This document shows, one piece after another, positions 16,212-24,240 of a stretch of 64,000 nt of DNA (position 1 is its first letter; each line of letters starts with the position of its first letter). Location: assembly GCA_963663945.1 (NCBI GenBank), contig OY760687.1:372001-436000 (forward strand). The letters are read 5' to 3'. Source of the stretch: Bin87 sp963663945. GTDB taxonomy: Bacteria > Chloroflexota > Dehalococcoidia > Lucifugimonadales > UBA3495. The translations under genes and the position numbers were made by a program. Below the pieces are notes generated by a model. That model was not told the DNA's origin, made no database searches, and saw nothing but the letters and a program-made list of their open reading frames with translations.

Positions 16212-17126
16212 TCACCCCAGCAGCCCCGCGGCTCCCTGCTCCCGCAGTTTTTCCCATCCACCCGCCGCCAAACCTGCCGGATTCGAGGCGACTCCTCTCA
16301 CGGTGGCGCGGTACGTGGTCGAACCGTCCGGCGCTGCCATGAACACCGTCAGCCGCAGGGAGTCGCCGCCATCGGCCTCCGCGTACGCTCCCACCGGAAC
16401 CTGGCAGCCGCCGCCCAGAGCCTCCAGGAAGGACCGTTCCGCCCTGACCGCGGCCGTCGTTGGTGGGTGATCAGCCGCGGCAACCAGCTCGGCAGTGCGT
16501 TCGTCGTCGGCTCGGATCTCCACCGCCATCGCGCCCTGGCCCGGCGGGGGCACAAATTCCTCGGGCGAGAGATACTCGGTAATTACCTGGGCCATTCCCA
16601 TCCGGTCCAGGCCGGCGACGGCGATCACCGTTCCGTCACATTCCTCACCTGCTGCCTTGCGGAGCCGAGTGTCCACGTTGCCCCTGATGGGGACGATGTC
16701 CAAATCGGGGCGCCGTTCCGCGATCTGCGCCTGCCGTCGCGGACTGCTGGTGCCAATCTTTACCCCGGACGGGAAATCGGCCAGGGTCTTGCCGAGGTGC
16801 GAAACCAGCGCATCCCGTGGGTCGGCCCGCTCCAACACGGCTCCCAGGGCCATGCCTTCGGGCAACACGGTGGGCATGTCCTTCAGGCTGTGCACCGCCA
16901 TGTCGATCTCGCCGGTTTCCAGGCGGCGCTCGATCTCCTTGACGAATACGCCCAGGCCCATGCCGGCCAGCGGCGCGGTCTGGTTGGCGTCCCCCTGCGT
17001 GGTGACGGTGACGACTTCGAATCTGACGTCGGGATGCGCCTTACTCAGCACCGCCAGTGTCAACTCGGTCTGGATCAGCGCCAGCCGACTGCCGCGGGTG
17101 CCCACCCGTATCGTGACGCCAGCCAT
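16212..17126 (-). CDS. hemC: hydroxymethylbilane synthase (porphobilinogen deaminase)
   Basis: Polymerises four porphobilinogens into hydroxymethylbilane. The dipyrromethane cofactor cysteine is Cys241 in ALGGGCQVPVGAYAE, and the catalytic aspartate is Asp84 in MAVHSLKDMPT. Substrate-binding arginine region GTSSPRRQAQI (125-135) is intact. The length of 304 residues is typical. It begins 17 bases after the hemA stop in the same operon. Confidence 0.97.
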   Translation of the reverse strand: MAGVTIRVGTRGSRLALIQTELTLAVLSKAHPDVRFEVVTVTTQGDANQTAPLAGMGLGVFVKEIERRLETGEIDMAVHSLKDMPTVLPEGMALGAVLERADPRDALVSHLGKTLADFPSGVKIGTSSPRRQAQIAERRPDLDIVPIRGNVDTRLRKAAGEECDGTVIAVAGLDRMGMAQVITEYLSPEEFVPPPGQGAMAVEIRADDERTAELVAAADHPPTTAAVRAERSFLEALGGGCQVPVGAYAEADGGDSLRLTVFMAAPDGSTTYRATVRGVASNPAGLAAGGWEKLREQGAAGLLG

Positions 17127-17143
17127 GAGTCTGGTTCAGCAGG

Positions 17144-18415
17144 TCAGCGCCGCTTGCGCCGGTCGTCGTCGTTCCCGAACAGGCGGCGCGCGACCCGGTA
17201 ATCCGTGGTGTTATCGCCCGAGCGCAGTTCCGCCGTGGGTTGGTGCAACAGTTTCTTGACCAACGCGTTGGTCATGGCGTGAAGTCTCTCGGCGAGCTCG
17301 CCATCCTCGTCCTCGTGCAGCATCCGCAGGGTGCGGGCCACTTCTTCGCGACGCACGACGTCCGCTCGCCGGCGCATGCTCACCACGAGTTCCATGGCGT
17401 CCGAGGAGTGCCACCACTCGGCAAACCTGGACAGTTCCGCGTCAACCAGGGTGCCGGCCTTCTGCACTTCACCCGCCAGGCCGTCGAGCGAGACCTCGGC
17501 CACCTGCGCCAATGCGTCGATGTCGAACAGCCGCGCCCGGTCCAGATCACCCACCGTCGGATCGATGTCGCGAGGCACCGCGATGTCGATCAGCATCATG
17601 GGCTCGGCGCTGCGACGTTGCGTGAGGGCCTCGGCGACCATCGCTTCATCCACCACGTATCCGGGCGAGCCGGTGCTGCTGATGACCAGATCGGCATCCG
17701 CCAGAGCGCACCCCAGATTTTCGAAGGGCGCCGCCACGCCGCCCAGTTGGCGCGCCAGATCCTGGGCTCGCCAGTGGGTGCGGTTGACCACGGTTATTTG
17801 CTGGACCCCTGCGTCAACCAACGCCCTCGCCACCATACGGCCCGCGTCGCCGGCTCCAATCACCAGCGCGTGGCGGTCGTCCAGGCGGTCGAACAGGCCC
17901 CGGGCCAACTGCACGGCCGCGCGGCTCACCGATCGCGAATGCTGCCCGATGCTGGTCTCGCGATGCACCCGCCGTCCGGCGCGCAGGGCGTCGTGGAACA
18001 CGCGGGTCAGGGGGCTCTTGATATACCCGCCCTGGCTGGCGACACTGAAGGCGGCCCGCACCTGGCCCAGGATCTGTCGCTCTCCAACGATCATCGATTC
18101 CAGGCCGCTGGCCACGCGGAACAGGTGTGATACGCAATCCGATTCCCATAGCTGGTAGATGTGTCTTTCCAGCTCCGGGCCGGGCACGCCGGAATAACCG
18201 ATCAGGAAGTCGCCGACGCGGCCCACCAGCCCAATGTCGTCGGGGTCGTAGGTGTAGACCTCGGTGCGGTTGCAGGTGGAAACGATTACCGACTGCGGCA
18301 CGTATTCCGCCAGTTGCTCCAGGGCGTCGGGAAGCTGGTCCCGCTCCACGCTGAGCCGCTCCCGCAACTCCACGGGCGCCGTCCGGTGGTCCAAACCCAG
18401 TACCAGGAGGCTCAA
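17144..18415 (-). CDS. hemA: glutamyl-tRNA reductase
   Basis: Reduces glutamyl-tRNA to glutamate-1-semialdehyde, the first committed step of C5 tetrapyrrole synthesis and the substrate source for HemL. The nucleophile is Cys48 in VSTCNRTEVY; GLESMIVGERQILGQV and the NADPH fold ALVIGAGDAGRMVARAL follow, and the C-terminal dimerisation helices end the protein at 423 residues. The open frame extends to 18490, but that part overlaps the upstream gene. I place the start at TTG 18415, which overlaps the upstream stop as TTGA and has GGAGG nine bases before it; this gives the canonical N-terminus. Confidence 0.95.
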   Translation of the reverse strand: MSLLVLGLDHRTAPVELRERLSVERDQLPDALEQLAEYVPQSVIVSTCNRTEVYTYDPDDIGLVGRVGDFLIGYSGVPGPELERHIYQLWESDCVSHLFRVASGLESMIVGERQILGQVRAAFSVASQGGYIKSPLTRVFHDALRAGRRVHRETSIGQHSRSVSRAAVQLARGLFDRLDDRHALVIGAGDAGRMVARALVDAGVQQITVVNRTHWRAQDLARQLGGVAAPFENLGCALADADLVISSTGSPGYVVDEAMVAEALTQRRSAEPMMLIDIAVPRDIDPTVGDLDRARLFDIDALAQVAEVSLDGLAGEVQKAGTLVDAELSRFAEWWHSSDAMELVVSMRRRADVVRREEVARTLRMLHEDEDGELAERLHAMTNALVKKLLHQPTAELRSGDNTTDYRVARRLFGNDDDRRKRR

Positions 18416-19131
18416 CTCACTGCCTCCGCCGCTCGCTGCGCGGCCCGTTTGACGCAGCCGCCGGCCCTGCATGCGGTCAGGTCGGGGCACATTTCCGGGA
18501 GATCAGGGTCCAGCAGTTGGGCCAGCACCGTGTCCACCGCTTCGTCGTCCCGGCCGCTGCGCGCCATCGCGAGCAGGTCTTCAGTAATGACGCACTGCCA
18601 CCGGGTGGGATCGATCACCGTCCGTTGTTCCTTGATCACCTTGCGGGCGCGGGCGAGTACGTCAGCCAAGTCGGCCCATTGCAGCACCTTGTCTTCAGAT
18701 AGGGTTTCGCGCATCTTGCGGGCCAGAGCCGGGCTGGCTCCGCCGGTGGAAATCGCCAGCGTGATCGGGTCTCGCCTGACGATCGAAGGCGCGATGAAGG
18801 TGCACTGGTCGGGATCATCCACGACGTTGAGCAGCACGCCGCGTTTTTCCGCTTCTTCGTATATCTGCCGGTTCACGTGCCAGACGTTGGTGGCCGCCAC
18901 CGCGATGAACGCGCCGTCCAGATCCCCAGGGCGATACTCCCGCTGGAGCAGGGTGATGTGGCCCCGCTGGGACGCCCGCTTGATACCGTCCGTGCACTGG
19001 GGGCTGATCAGTGTGATGTCGGCTCCGGCGTCGCGCAAGGCCGCCAGCTTGCCCTGGGCGATGGTGCCGCCGCCCAGGATGACGCAGCGCTTGCCGGTCA
19101 GGTTGAGATATACAGGGTAGTACTCAGGCAT
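18412..19131 (-). CDS. precorrin-2 dehydrogenase / sirohydrochlorin ferrochelatase (Met8/CysG N-terminal type)
   Basis: Oxidises precorrin-2 to sirohydrochlorin and probably inserts iron to make siroheme. The N-terminal NAD-binding motif is RCVILGGGTIAQGKLAAL (15-32); the catalytic-domain block NVVDDPDQCTFIAPSIV and the ISTGGASPALARKMRE segment are typical of Met8, CysG and SirC. At 239 residues it is slightly longer than single-domain versions, with a cysteine-containing tail (CPDLTACRAGGC). It sits between ahbAB and hemA, so its siroheme is presumably the AhbAB substrate. Start ATG 19131. Confidence 0.92.
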   Translation of the reverse strand: MPEYYPVYLNLTGKRCVILGGGTIAQGKLAALRDAGADITLISPQCTDGIKRASQRGHITLLQREYRPGDLDGAFIAVAATNVWHVNRQIYEEAEKRGVLLNVVDDPDQCTFIAPSIVRRDPITLAISTGGASPALARKMRETLSEDKVLQWADLADVLARARKVIKEQRTVIDPTRWQCVITEDLLAMARSGRDDEAVDTVLAQLLDPDLPEMCPDLTACRAGGCVKRAAQRAAEAVS

Positions 19132-19156
19132 GGTGTTTGTTTTCGCAAAGGGTTTG

Positions 19157-19245
19157 TCAGAATCAGGATTTACAGGATTTCAAGACTTTGGGGATTATCC
19201 ATCCCAATCATGTCAATCCAGCGATCTTGAAAATCCTGATTCTGA
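19157..19245. repeat. AATCAGGATT palindromic element, copy 1
   Basis: Perfect 15-bp inverted arms (TCAGAATCAGGATTT) at 19157-19171 and 19231-19245. It occupies most of the space between ahbAB and the precorrin-2 dehydrogenase gene. Related elements lie at 21132-21244, 26268-26373 and 35566-35830. Confidence 0.8.
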
Positions 19246-19262
19246 GGATTGGCAATCCCGTC

Positions 19263-20363
19263 CTATACCAGCGCCTCCGCCATGGCCTCGGCCTCTTCAG
19301 CGCTGTCCCAGAACCGTTCGTAGTCCTCTACGAAGTAGCGGACCCTGGTCTTCTTGTACTCGCGGGTGCTGTAGAGCAACAGGTTCTCGGTGATGCCCGT
19401 GGCTTGGGCGATGTTCCGGCCGATCTCCTCGCACTCGTCCCGCGTGGGAGCGTGGACCATGGTGAAGTGGCTGTATTCCCAGTCCGGGAAGGTTGGCCGT
19501 TCGTAGCAGTGGGTGACCGCCGCATTCTCCGCCATAATCGTCCCGACCTCTTCCGAGCGTTCTGGCGGAACCTTCCAGACGATCATCGCGTTGGCGCGGA
19601 AGCCGGACCGTCGGTGGTACAGCACCGCGCTGAACCGCCGCATCAGCTTGCGCTCCTGGTACCCGCTCAACTGCGCGAACAACTCGGGTACCGTCAGGCC
19701 CAACCGCTCCGCCATGTCGTCGAAGGGCCGGGGAACCAGGGGTAGGTCCTCCTGCGCCTCGCGGATCACCTGCTTGTCCCACTCGGTGATCTCCTGGGCC
19801 TGGTTCCAGTCGCTGGCCGGAACACGCGATTGGTCGTTGGCTTTGCCGTTAGTCTGGCCGGAATCAGGGTTGTAGTTGTAGGCGTCACTGCGCCGCTTCA
19901 CCATGTCGAAGTTCACGCCGATCTTGAAGAACCGAATGGTGGGCATGATGCGGTACTCGATGGCGTTGGTCTTCTCCGCCATCCACTGCACGGTCTCCGC
20001 CAGGTCGCCATCGGGCGGCACGGCCAGCGTGAACCACAGGTTGTAGTACGAGCCTTCCCGAGCGTAGTTGTGACTCACCCCCGGGTGACGGTTGATGAAA
20101 ATCGCGCCGTCATGCAGGTCACCGTCGCCGTAGGCAAACGCCACCAGCGTGGTCTTGTAACCGAGGCGTCGCGTGTCGAAGATGGCGCTGATCTGGCGCA
20201 CCACGTTCTGCCGCTTCAGCTCGCCGAGCCGTTCCAGGAGTTCGGCTTCGCTGATCCCCAGGTCGTCGGCGATTTCCCGGTATGGCTCTTCCACCATGGG
20301 GAAATTGCTCTGGACCATGTTGAGCAGCTTGCGGTCGGTAATGTCCATGGATTCCGTAGTCAT
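19263..20363 (-). CDS. ahbAB: fused siroheme decarboxylase AhbA-AhbB
   Basis: Removes two acetate carboxyls from siroheme to give 12,18-didecarboxysiroheme in the siroheme-dependent heme pathway. The 366-residue protein holds two copies of the AhbA/NirD-like fold, each starting with an AsnC-type helix-turn-helix (residues 7-60 and about 195-245) and a catalytic half (PGVSHNYAREGSYYNLWFTL at about 95-114; VTHCYERPTFPDWEYSHFTM at about 288-307, both with the active-site His/Tyr region). In many organisms AhbA and AhbB are separate; here they are one chain, as in NirDL-type proteins. Downstream neighbours make its substrate. AhbC and AhbD are not in this window. Confidence 0.88.
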   Translation of the reverse strand: MTTESMDITDRKLLNMVQSNFPMVEEPYREIADDLGISEAELLERLGELKRQNVVRQISAIFDTRRLGYKTTLVAFAYGDGDLHDGAIFINRHPGVSHNYAREGSYYNLWFTLAVPPDGDLAETVQWMAEKTNAIEYRIMPTIRFFKIGVNFDMVKRRSDAYNYNPDSGQTNGKANDQSRVPASDWNQAQEITEWDKQVIREAQEDLPLVPRPFDDMAERLGLTVPELFAQLSGYQERKLMRRFSAVLYHRRSGFRANAMIVWKVPPERSEEVGTIMAENAAVTHCYERPTFPDWEYSHFTMVHAPTRDECEEIGRNIAQATGITENLLLYSTREYKKTRVRYFVEDYERFWDSAEEAEAMAEALV

Positions 20364-20390
20364 GTCACGCCACCATCCAACGCCGGTCGA

Positions 20391-21005
20391 TCATACCGGC
20401 TGTCCATCGTTAGTTGCCGCCAGGCGAATGCTGTAGGCGTCAACCAGCCCGACCAGCACTCCGTCTGAAATCTCCACCACCTGCCGGAGCCGGTCCGGTT
20501 GTACCGCCTCGACCACGGCCTGTCGGAAAAACAAAAAGGCCTGCACGCTGTCGGTCAGCGGCACGCCTCTCGCGGCCATCTCCGAGCCATATTCGTGGCC
20601 CAGCATGTGAGTCTCGGACATCGTCTCGCCCTTGCGTCCGTTGCGGCCATCAAGGTCGTTCCTCAGCAGCAGGGAGAGCAGGCGCCGTCCGAAAAGGCGC
20701 ATCCGGTCCCGCCCTTCCGCCTGGAAGCTTTCCATCCAGGCTTGTTCGGAGACGTCCGACTGGCTCAACTTGCTCCGAATACGCCGGAGCGCCAGATCCT
20801 CGGGGTCAGAGCCCTCGGATTGCGTCCGATCCAGGAGGGCGTCCACGTCTTCACGCAGGAACCGGCGATGACCGCCGGGGGTGCGATAAACCGGCAAACG
20901 ACCGCGATCCGCCCACTGCCGGAGGGTTGCCTCGTTGATCTCCAACGCCCGGCAGACTTCTCCGAGGGACATCCAGCGCGGCGGGTTTTCTGTACTCGTG
21001 GCCAC
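20391..21005 (-). CDS. MerR-type regulator with helical sensor-like domain
   Basis: A 204-residue protein whose first 60 residues form a MerR/excisionase winged helix (SLGEVCRALEINEATLRQWADRG, then RTPGGHRRFLREDVDAL). The rest, about 80-200, is helical and resembles the N-terminal sensor domains of RsbR-type and similar regulators (MAARGVPLTDSVQAFLFFRQAVVEAV). It is the first gene of the heme operon, 27 bases before ahbAB, so it likely controls that operon and itself. The ligand is unknown; a tetrapyrrole or oxygen-related signal would be a guess. ATG at 21005. Confidence 0.75.
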   Translation of the reverse strand: MATSTENPPRWMSLGEVCRALEINEATLRQWADRGRLPVYRTPGGHRRFLREDVDALLDRTQSEGSDPEDLALRRIRSKLSQSDVSEQAWMESFQAEGRDRMRLFGRRLLSLLLRNDLDGRNGRKGETMSETHMLGHEYGSEMAARGVPLTDSVQAFLFFRQAVVEAVQPDRLRQVVEISDGVLVGLVDAYSIRLAATNDGQPV

Positions 21006-21011
21006 TTAAAC

Positions 21012-21027
21012 CTGTGGAAATCTACAG
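21012..21027. promoter_or_regulatory. candidate operator at the heme-operon leader
   Basis: An inverted repeat CTGT-N8-ACAG lies right before the regulator start codon. A second pair, AAACCTG at 21008-21014 and CAGGTTT at 21044-21050, surrounds it. Both sit between the promoter and the start codon, where an autoregulating MerR-like protein could bind. Confidence 0.4.
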
Positions 21028-21059
21028 TATTCGCCGAACCCTGCAGGTTTGGCGCGAAA

Positions 21060-21088
21060 ATCCTAGCACAGGTAGCGTCGTGGGTCAA
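21060..21088 (-). promoter_or_regulatory. promoter of the heme operon
   Basis: On the minus strand TTGACC and TAGGAT are separated by exactly 17 bases, a near-consensus housekeeping promoter. It is about 55 bases upstream of the MerR-like gene and reads toward it and the heme genes. Confidence 0.7.
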
Positions 21089-21131
21089 CGCTGGAACGAT
21101 TCTCAAACGTGCACAGCGTGCGGCGGGGAAA

Positions 21132-21244
21132 CGTCAGAATCAAGATTATCAGGATTTGGGGATTTTCAGGATTGAGACGGTTCCGTTGATGGAGATCTGC
21201 CAATCCTGCCAAATCATAAAATCCCGTAAATCTTGATTCTGACG
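21132..21244. repeat. AATCAGGATT palindromic element, copy 2
   Basis: Perfect 16-bp inverted arms CGTCAGAATCAAGATT at 21132-21147 and 21229-21244. The rest of the 21006-21412 gap contains the promoter region and a GGGGCGAAT palindrome. Confidence 0.8.
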
Positions 21245-21328
21245 ATTTCCAAAAGTGGGCACGCCTGAGAGAGTCCGGACCCCTCTGCGGCGATCCAGCG
21301 TTTTCCGAATGCGCTGACCCAACAAATC

Positions 21329-21355
21329 CGGGGACGAATAATCATTCGCCCCCAC
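21329..21355. repeat. imperfect GGGGCGAAT-family palindrome
   Basis: GGGGACGAATAATCATTCGC followed by CCCC forms an imperfect copy of the palindrome found at 3338, 5578 and 62643. It lies about 58 bases downstream of the cyclase-family gene stop side, in the gap before 21413. Confidence 0.65.
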
Positions 21356-21412
21356 TCGCGCGGAATTGACGTGGCAGCGAGAGGCCAGGGTGCGTTTCCA
21401 GCCCCCAATCCT

Positions 21413-22363
21413 CTAGAAGATCGCGATTGGGTTGACCGGACTGCCGGTCACGTTGCGCAACCGCAGGGCGCCGATCGACAGCATGAACTCGTGCCGGCCG
21501 TGCCGCGCGGCCACCTCGGCAACATCCTCCAGGTTGGCGTTGTCGATCAGCCAGACGCCCAGGTACACCAGGCAGGCGATGTGCAGCGGCGACACGATGT
21601 TGTCGTACTGGTTGGGGCGGATGTCGTTGGACGTATCCGTACCGAGCATGGCAATCCCACGCTCCTTGAACCACGGGGCGCAGGCGACGTGACAGGCCAC
21701 GCTGGGTTCGGTCCCCGGCACGGGCCCGTCCACCAGCCGGCGGCGGTAGTTGCCGGTCCGGACCAGCAGAATGTCTCCCTCCTGAACCGTGACGCCGTGG
21801 TCGCGCTCCGCCGCATCGAGGTCCTCGGGCATCACCGGCGCGTCGGGCGGCAGCCAGTCCACGCCGCGCACCCTGGCGATGTCCAGCAGCACGCCGCGGC
21901 TTACCAATCCCTGCGCCGTCAGGTCGATGGCGTGGCTCTGGGCCCCCTCCCGTGACGTGACCACCCCGGCCGGCACGCCGTTGTACATCAGGCCGTCATA
22001 GGAGTAGTGCGACAGCGCATCGATGTGGGTGATGGTCTGTCCGTGGAAGACCATGCCGATGAATTCGGCTGCGCCGCGCCGCGAGTTGCGACGTTCCAGG
22101 GGATCCGTGTCGCGGCCCTCGCCGCTGTCCACCATGAACCGCTGCACCTGATGGGTGATATCCGGCGTCATGTCGGTTGTGATGGGGCGGGCGCAGCTCA
22201 CCGTTTCCCCCGTCCGCACCAGGGCTGCGGCCTGGGTCCGTTTCGCCGTGGTGATCAGGTTCAGCGCGCCCAGCTGGTCCTGCTGGCCCCAGCGACCCCA
22301 ATTGTTCTCATCGCGATACCACGCCAGCACCTCGGCCTCGGTGGGTACTCCTGCGAACGCCAT
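21413..22363 (-). CDS. cyclase-family (kynurenine formamidase-like) hydrolase
   Basis: A 316-residue metal-dependent hydrolase of the cyclase family (KynB-related). The metal motif appears as HGQTITHIDALSH near residue 115, equivalent to the family's HxGTHxDxPxH, although Gly-Thr is replaced. A further family block is GDILLVRTG. Related proteins hydrolyse N-formylkynurenine, isatin or similar amides and lactams; the substrate here is not clear. The frame opens at 22375, but GGAGGGAG just before ATG 22363 fixes the start there. Encoded alone, tail-on to the 21.3 kb repeats. Confidence 0.85.
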   Translation of the reverse strand: MAFAGVPTEAEVLAWYRDENNWGRWGQQDQLGALNLITTAKRTQAAALVRTGETVSCARPITTDMTPDITHQVQRFMVDSGEGRDTDPLERRNSRRGAAEFIGMVFHGQTITHIDALSHYSYDGLMYNGVPAGVVTSREGAQSHAIDLTAQGLVSRGVLLDIARVRGVDWLPPDAPVMPEDLDAAERDHGVTVQEGDILLVRTGNYRRRLVDGPVPGTEPSVACHVACAPWFKERGIAMLGTDTSNDIRPNQYDNIVSPLHIACLVYLGVWLIDNANLEDVAEVAARHGRHEFMLSIGALRLRNVTGSPVNPIAIF

Positions 22364-22765
22364 TGCTCCCTCCATCTCATGCTGCCGGCGGACGCCGGCA
22401 TTATTGCGGCGATTCTACACCAGGCGGTCGGGAATAGCGGCGCCGACAAACCCGGGTCGCTCGGGTTTCCGACCTGGCGCCGGTACGGCCCGATTCAGCC
22501 TGGTGATGGTCGTCAACGCCAGGGCGACAGCGACGCGCAAACCGCGCGACTCGGCGGGGCGTATTAACCATGAACGGCGATCATGGTAACGACAACCGGG
22601 TGATGGATACCCGAAATGAAAAACGGACACGGCATAACGGTGTCCGCCCGTGCAGCGCACTTTAGAAGTCTCGAACCGTCAACAACGCGTCTGATCGACG
22701 AGAAAGTCCCCGATAGGGGGCTCCGAGAACGTCAACCGAATACCTTTCAGCCTGGGGGATTACCA
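22364..22765. other. 402-base gap, no gene recognised
   Basis: Holds two hairpins: GCCGGC-N4-GCCGGC at 22384-22399 and GGACAC/GTGTCC at 22625-22645. The second is followed by GTTTTTC on the minus strand and may be a terminator for leftward transcription from fmt. No coding region I can support. Confidence 0.5.
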
Positions 22766-22930
22766 GTGTGCGCATCTTACAATCCAGCCATAATGTACTG
22801 CGCCTTGTGCCGGTCCAATACGGCCTCGCGCGACGTCGAGTACATCACCATGAGAAACGGCCGGCCGGCAACGATCGCGGTATGCATCAAATGTGGAACC
22901 AAGAAGTTCCACCAGGGCGTGCCCCGGTAA
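22766..22930 (+). CDS. small DUF5679-type zinc-ribbon protein
   Basis: A 54-residue protein with two CxxC pairs (MYCALCRS and VCIKCGTKKF), linked by YITMRNGRPAT. This is the pattern of the DUF5679 family of tiny zinc ribbons, whose role is unknown. Two starts are possible: GTG at 22766 with TGGGGG well placed upstream, or ATG at 22793 without any ribosome site, giving 45 residues. I prefer the GTG. It ends 24 bases from the convergent fmt stop. Confidence 0.72.
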   Translation: MCASYNPAIMYCALCRSNTASRDVEYITMRNGRPATIAVCIKCGTKKFHQGVPR

Positions 22931-22954
22931 ACCGTGCCGCCGGGCGCCTTCAGG

Positions 22955-23938
22955 TCAGCCCAGCCGGGCGCCAACGAAGTCGGGGTATCCCCGAACGAAA
23001 TCCTCGGCTTCGGCGGGCCGTCTTCCTTCCAGTTGCAAACGATGGATCATGAGCAGGCCCTCGCCCGTCCCCACGGCCAAATGATCCTCATCAACCCGAA
23101 CGACGGCGCCCGGTTCGACTGGTCTGCCAGGCAGAGGCGCAACGTGGAGGAGTTTGATCTCCTTCCCCTCCCATGTCGTATGCAGTCCCGGCCAGGGCGT
23201 GTACGCCCGTTGCTGCCGCCACAGAAACTCCGCCGGTCGGTCCCAATCGGCTAGTCCGTCCGCACGTTCCATCTTCGATGTATGGGTGGCCAGACCGTCG
23301 TCCTGAGGGCAGGCCACGACGTCTCCTGAAACCCAACCGGGAAGCGTGGCGTCGAGCAGGTCCGCACCGTCGTGAAACAGCTCAGTTGTCAAATTCTCGG
23401 CGTCGTCTTCCGGGCCAATGTTTCTGGTGCGTTGCGCGATCACCGGCCCGGTATCCATCCCCTCGTCGAGGAGCATCAGCGTAACGCCGGTGGTGTCGTC
23501 GCCGCCCAGAATGGCGCCGGGCACCGGGGATGGACCCCGGTGACGCGGCAACAGCGAGGGATGCAGGTTCAGACACCCGAACCGGGGGAGTTCCAGCACC
23601 TCGGCCGGCAGCAGGCGACCGTAGGCGACCACCACGATGATTTCCGGAGCCAACTGAGACAACTCGGCGACTGCTTCCGAATTGCGCAGCGTGGCCGGCT
23701 GGCAAACCGGCACCTCGAGTTCCTGAGCTCGCGCCTTCACCGGGGAGGGTTCCATTGTCTGACCCCGGCCCCGCCGCCGGTCGGGTGGAGTGTAGACGCC
23801 GACCAAGTCCACGGCCGGGTTGGCCGCCAGATTTTCCAGCGCGGGCACGGCGAACCGGGGGGTTCCCATGAAGACCGTGCGCAGCGGGTTTTCGGGCCTT
23901 AATTCGCGGCCAGATTCGCGCGCGAAATGGGTTGACAA
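22955..23938 (-). CDS. fmt: methionyl-tRNA formyltransferase
   Basis: Formylates the initiator methionyl-tRNA. TVFMGTPRFAVPALE marks the start of the formyl-folate-binding fold; the catalytic residues are in CLNLHPSLLPRHRG (Asn and His) and GMDTGPVI (Asp). The C-terminal domain (about 225-325) binds tRNA. The start is uncertain: the frame is open to 24103, but that region holds a divergent promoter. TTG at 23938 with AGGAA upstream gives 327 residues; a CTG just before RTVFMG would give the textbook N-terminus. The plus-strand promoter at 23932 overlaps the TTG candidate. Confidence 0.9.
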   Translation of the reverse strand: MSTHFARESGRELRPENPLRTVFMGTPRFAVPALENLAANPAVDLVGVYTPPDRRRGRGQTMEPSPVKARAQELEVPVCQPATLRNSEAVAELSQLAPEIIVVVAYGRLLPAEVLELPRFGCLNLHPSLLPRHRGPSPVPGAILGGDDTTGVTLMLLDEGMDTGPVIAQRTRNIGPEDDAENLTTELFHDGADLLDATLPGWVSGDVVACPQDDGLATHTSKMERADGLADWDRPAEFLWRQQRAYTPWPGLHTTWEGKEIKLLHVAPLPGRPVEPGAVVRVDEDHLAVGTGEGLLMIHRLQLEGRRPAEAEDFVRGYPDFVGARLG

Positions 23939-23960
23939 GGCGATTTCCTGATTGTAGATT
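23932..23960 (+). promoter_or_regulatory. strong promoter of the leader-RNA locus
   Basis: TTGACA at 23932-23937 and TAGATT at 23955-23960 with a 17-base spacer. It reads rightward, away from fmt, into the small ORF and stem described next. Confidence 0.75.
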
Positions 23961-24006
23961 CGGGTCAACCGCTCGTGCGGAACTTTGAGAAAGGAGGTGA
24001 TGGCTA

Positions 24007-24078
24007 ATGGAACACAGTTTAACATGCTGGGGCGATGGTAGGCACCAGTCTGGACACGACGGGGTGAACGTCTCTTAG
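24007..24078 (+). CDS. possible 23-codon leader peptide
   Basis: ATG at 24007 is nine bases after AAGGAGG and opens a 23-codon frame reading MEHSLTCWGDGRHQ and ending VNVS. The peptide has one Trp and three His but no run of one amino acid, so classical attenuation is not obvious. Its last half runs through the 5' arm of the long stem, so ribosomes here would open the structure. An alternative ATG at 24000 gives a 13-codon frame but sits too close to the ribosome site. No family match. Confidence 0.35.
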   Translation: MEHSLTCWGDGRHQSGHDGVNVS

Positions 24079-24240
24079 CATCATCGCTTTTCACAAAAGG
24101 CATTTAGCCCGTTCGTCGGGCCCAGACCAGTGTCTACCGTCGCCCCAGAGGTTCTGGGAGTATCGGGCGACAAGCCAAAGGTCCAGTCTGGGCCCGATAT
24201 CCTTTTAATTCCCGCCAACGCAGGCGGCTCTTCCGGAGAT

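Noticed and set aside
22600..22745. A tRNA-like segment before the DUF5679 gene
   Set aside because: No acceptor stem or GGTTCGA T-loop could be assembled on either strand.
24000..24041. A cold-shock protein start (MANGT) at 24000
   Set aside because: The frame stops after 13 codons and does not continue as a cold-shock domain; the start is also too close to the ribosome site.
24027..24149. tmRNA or SRP RNA at the stem locus
   Set aside because: The short TCTGGACACGACGGGG stretch recalls the tmRNA start, but there is no T-loop, no acceptor stem and no tag frame; SRP motifs are also absent.
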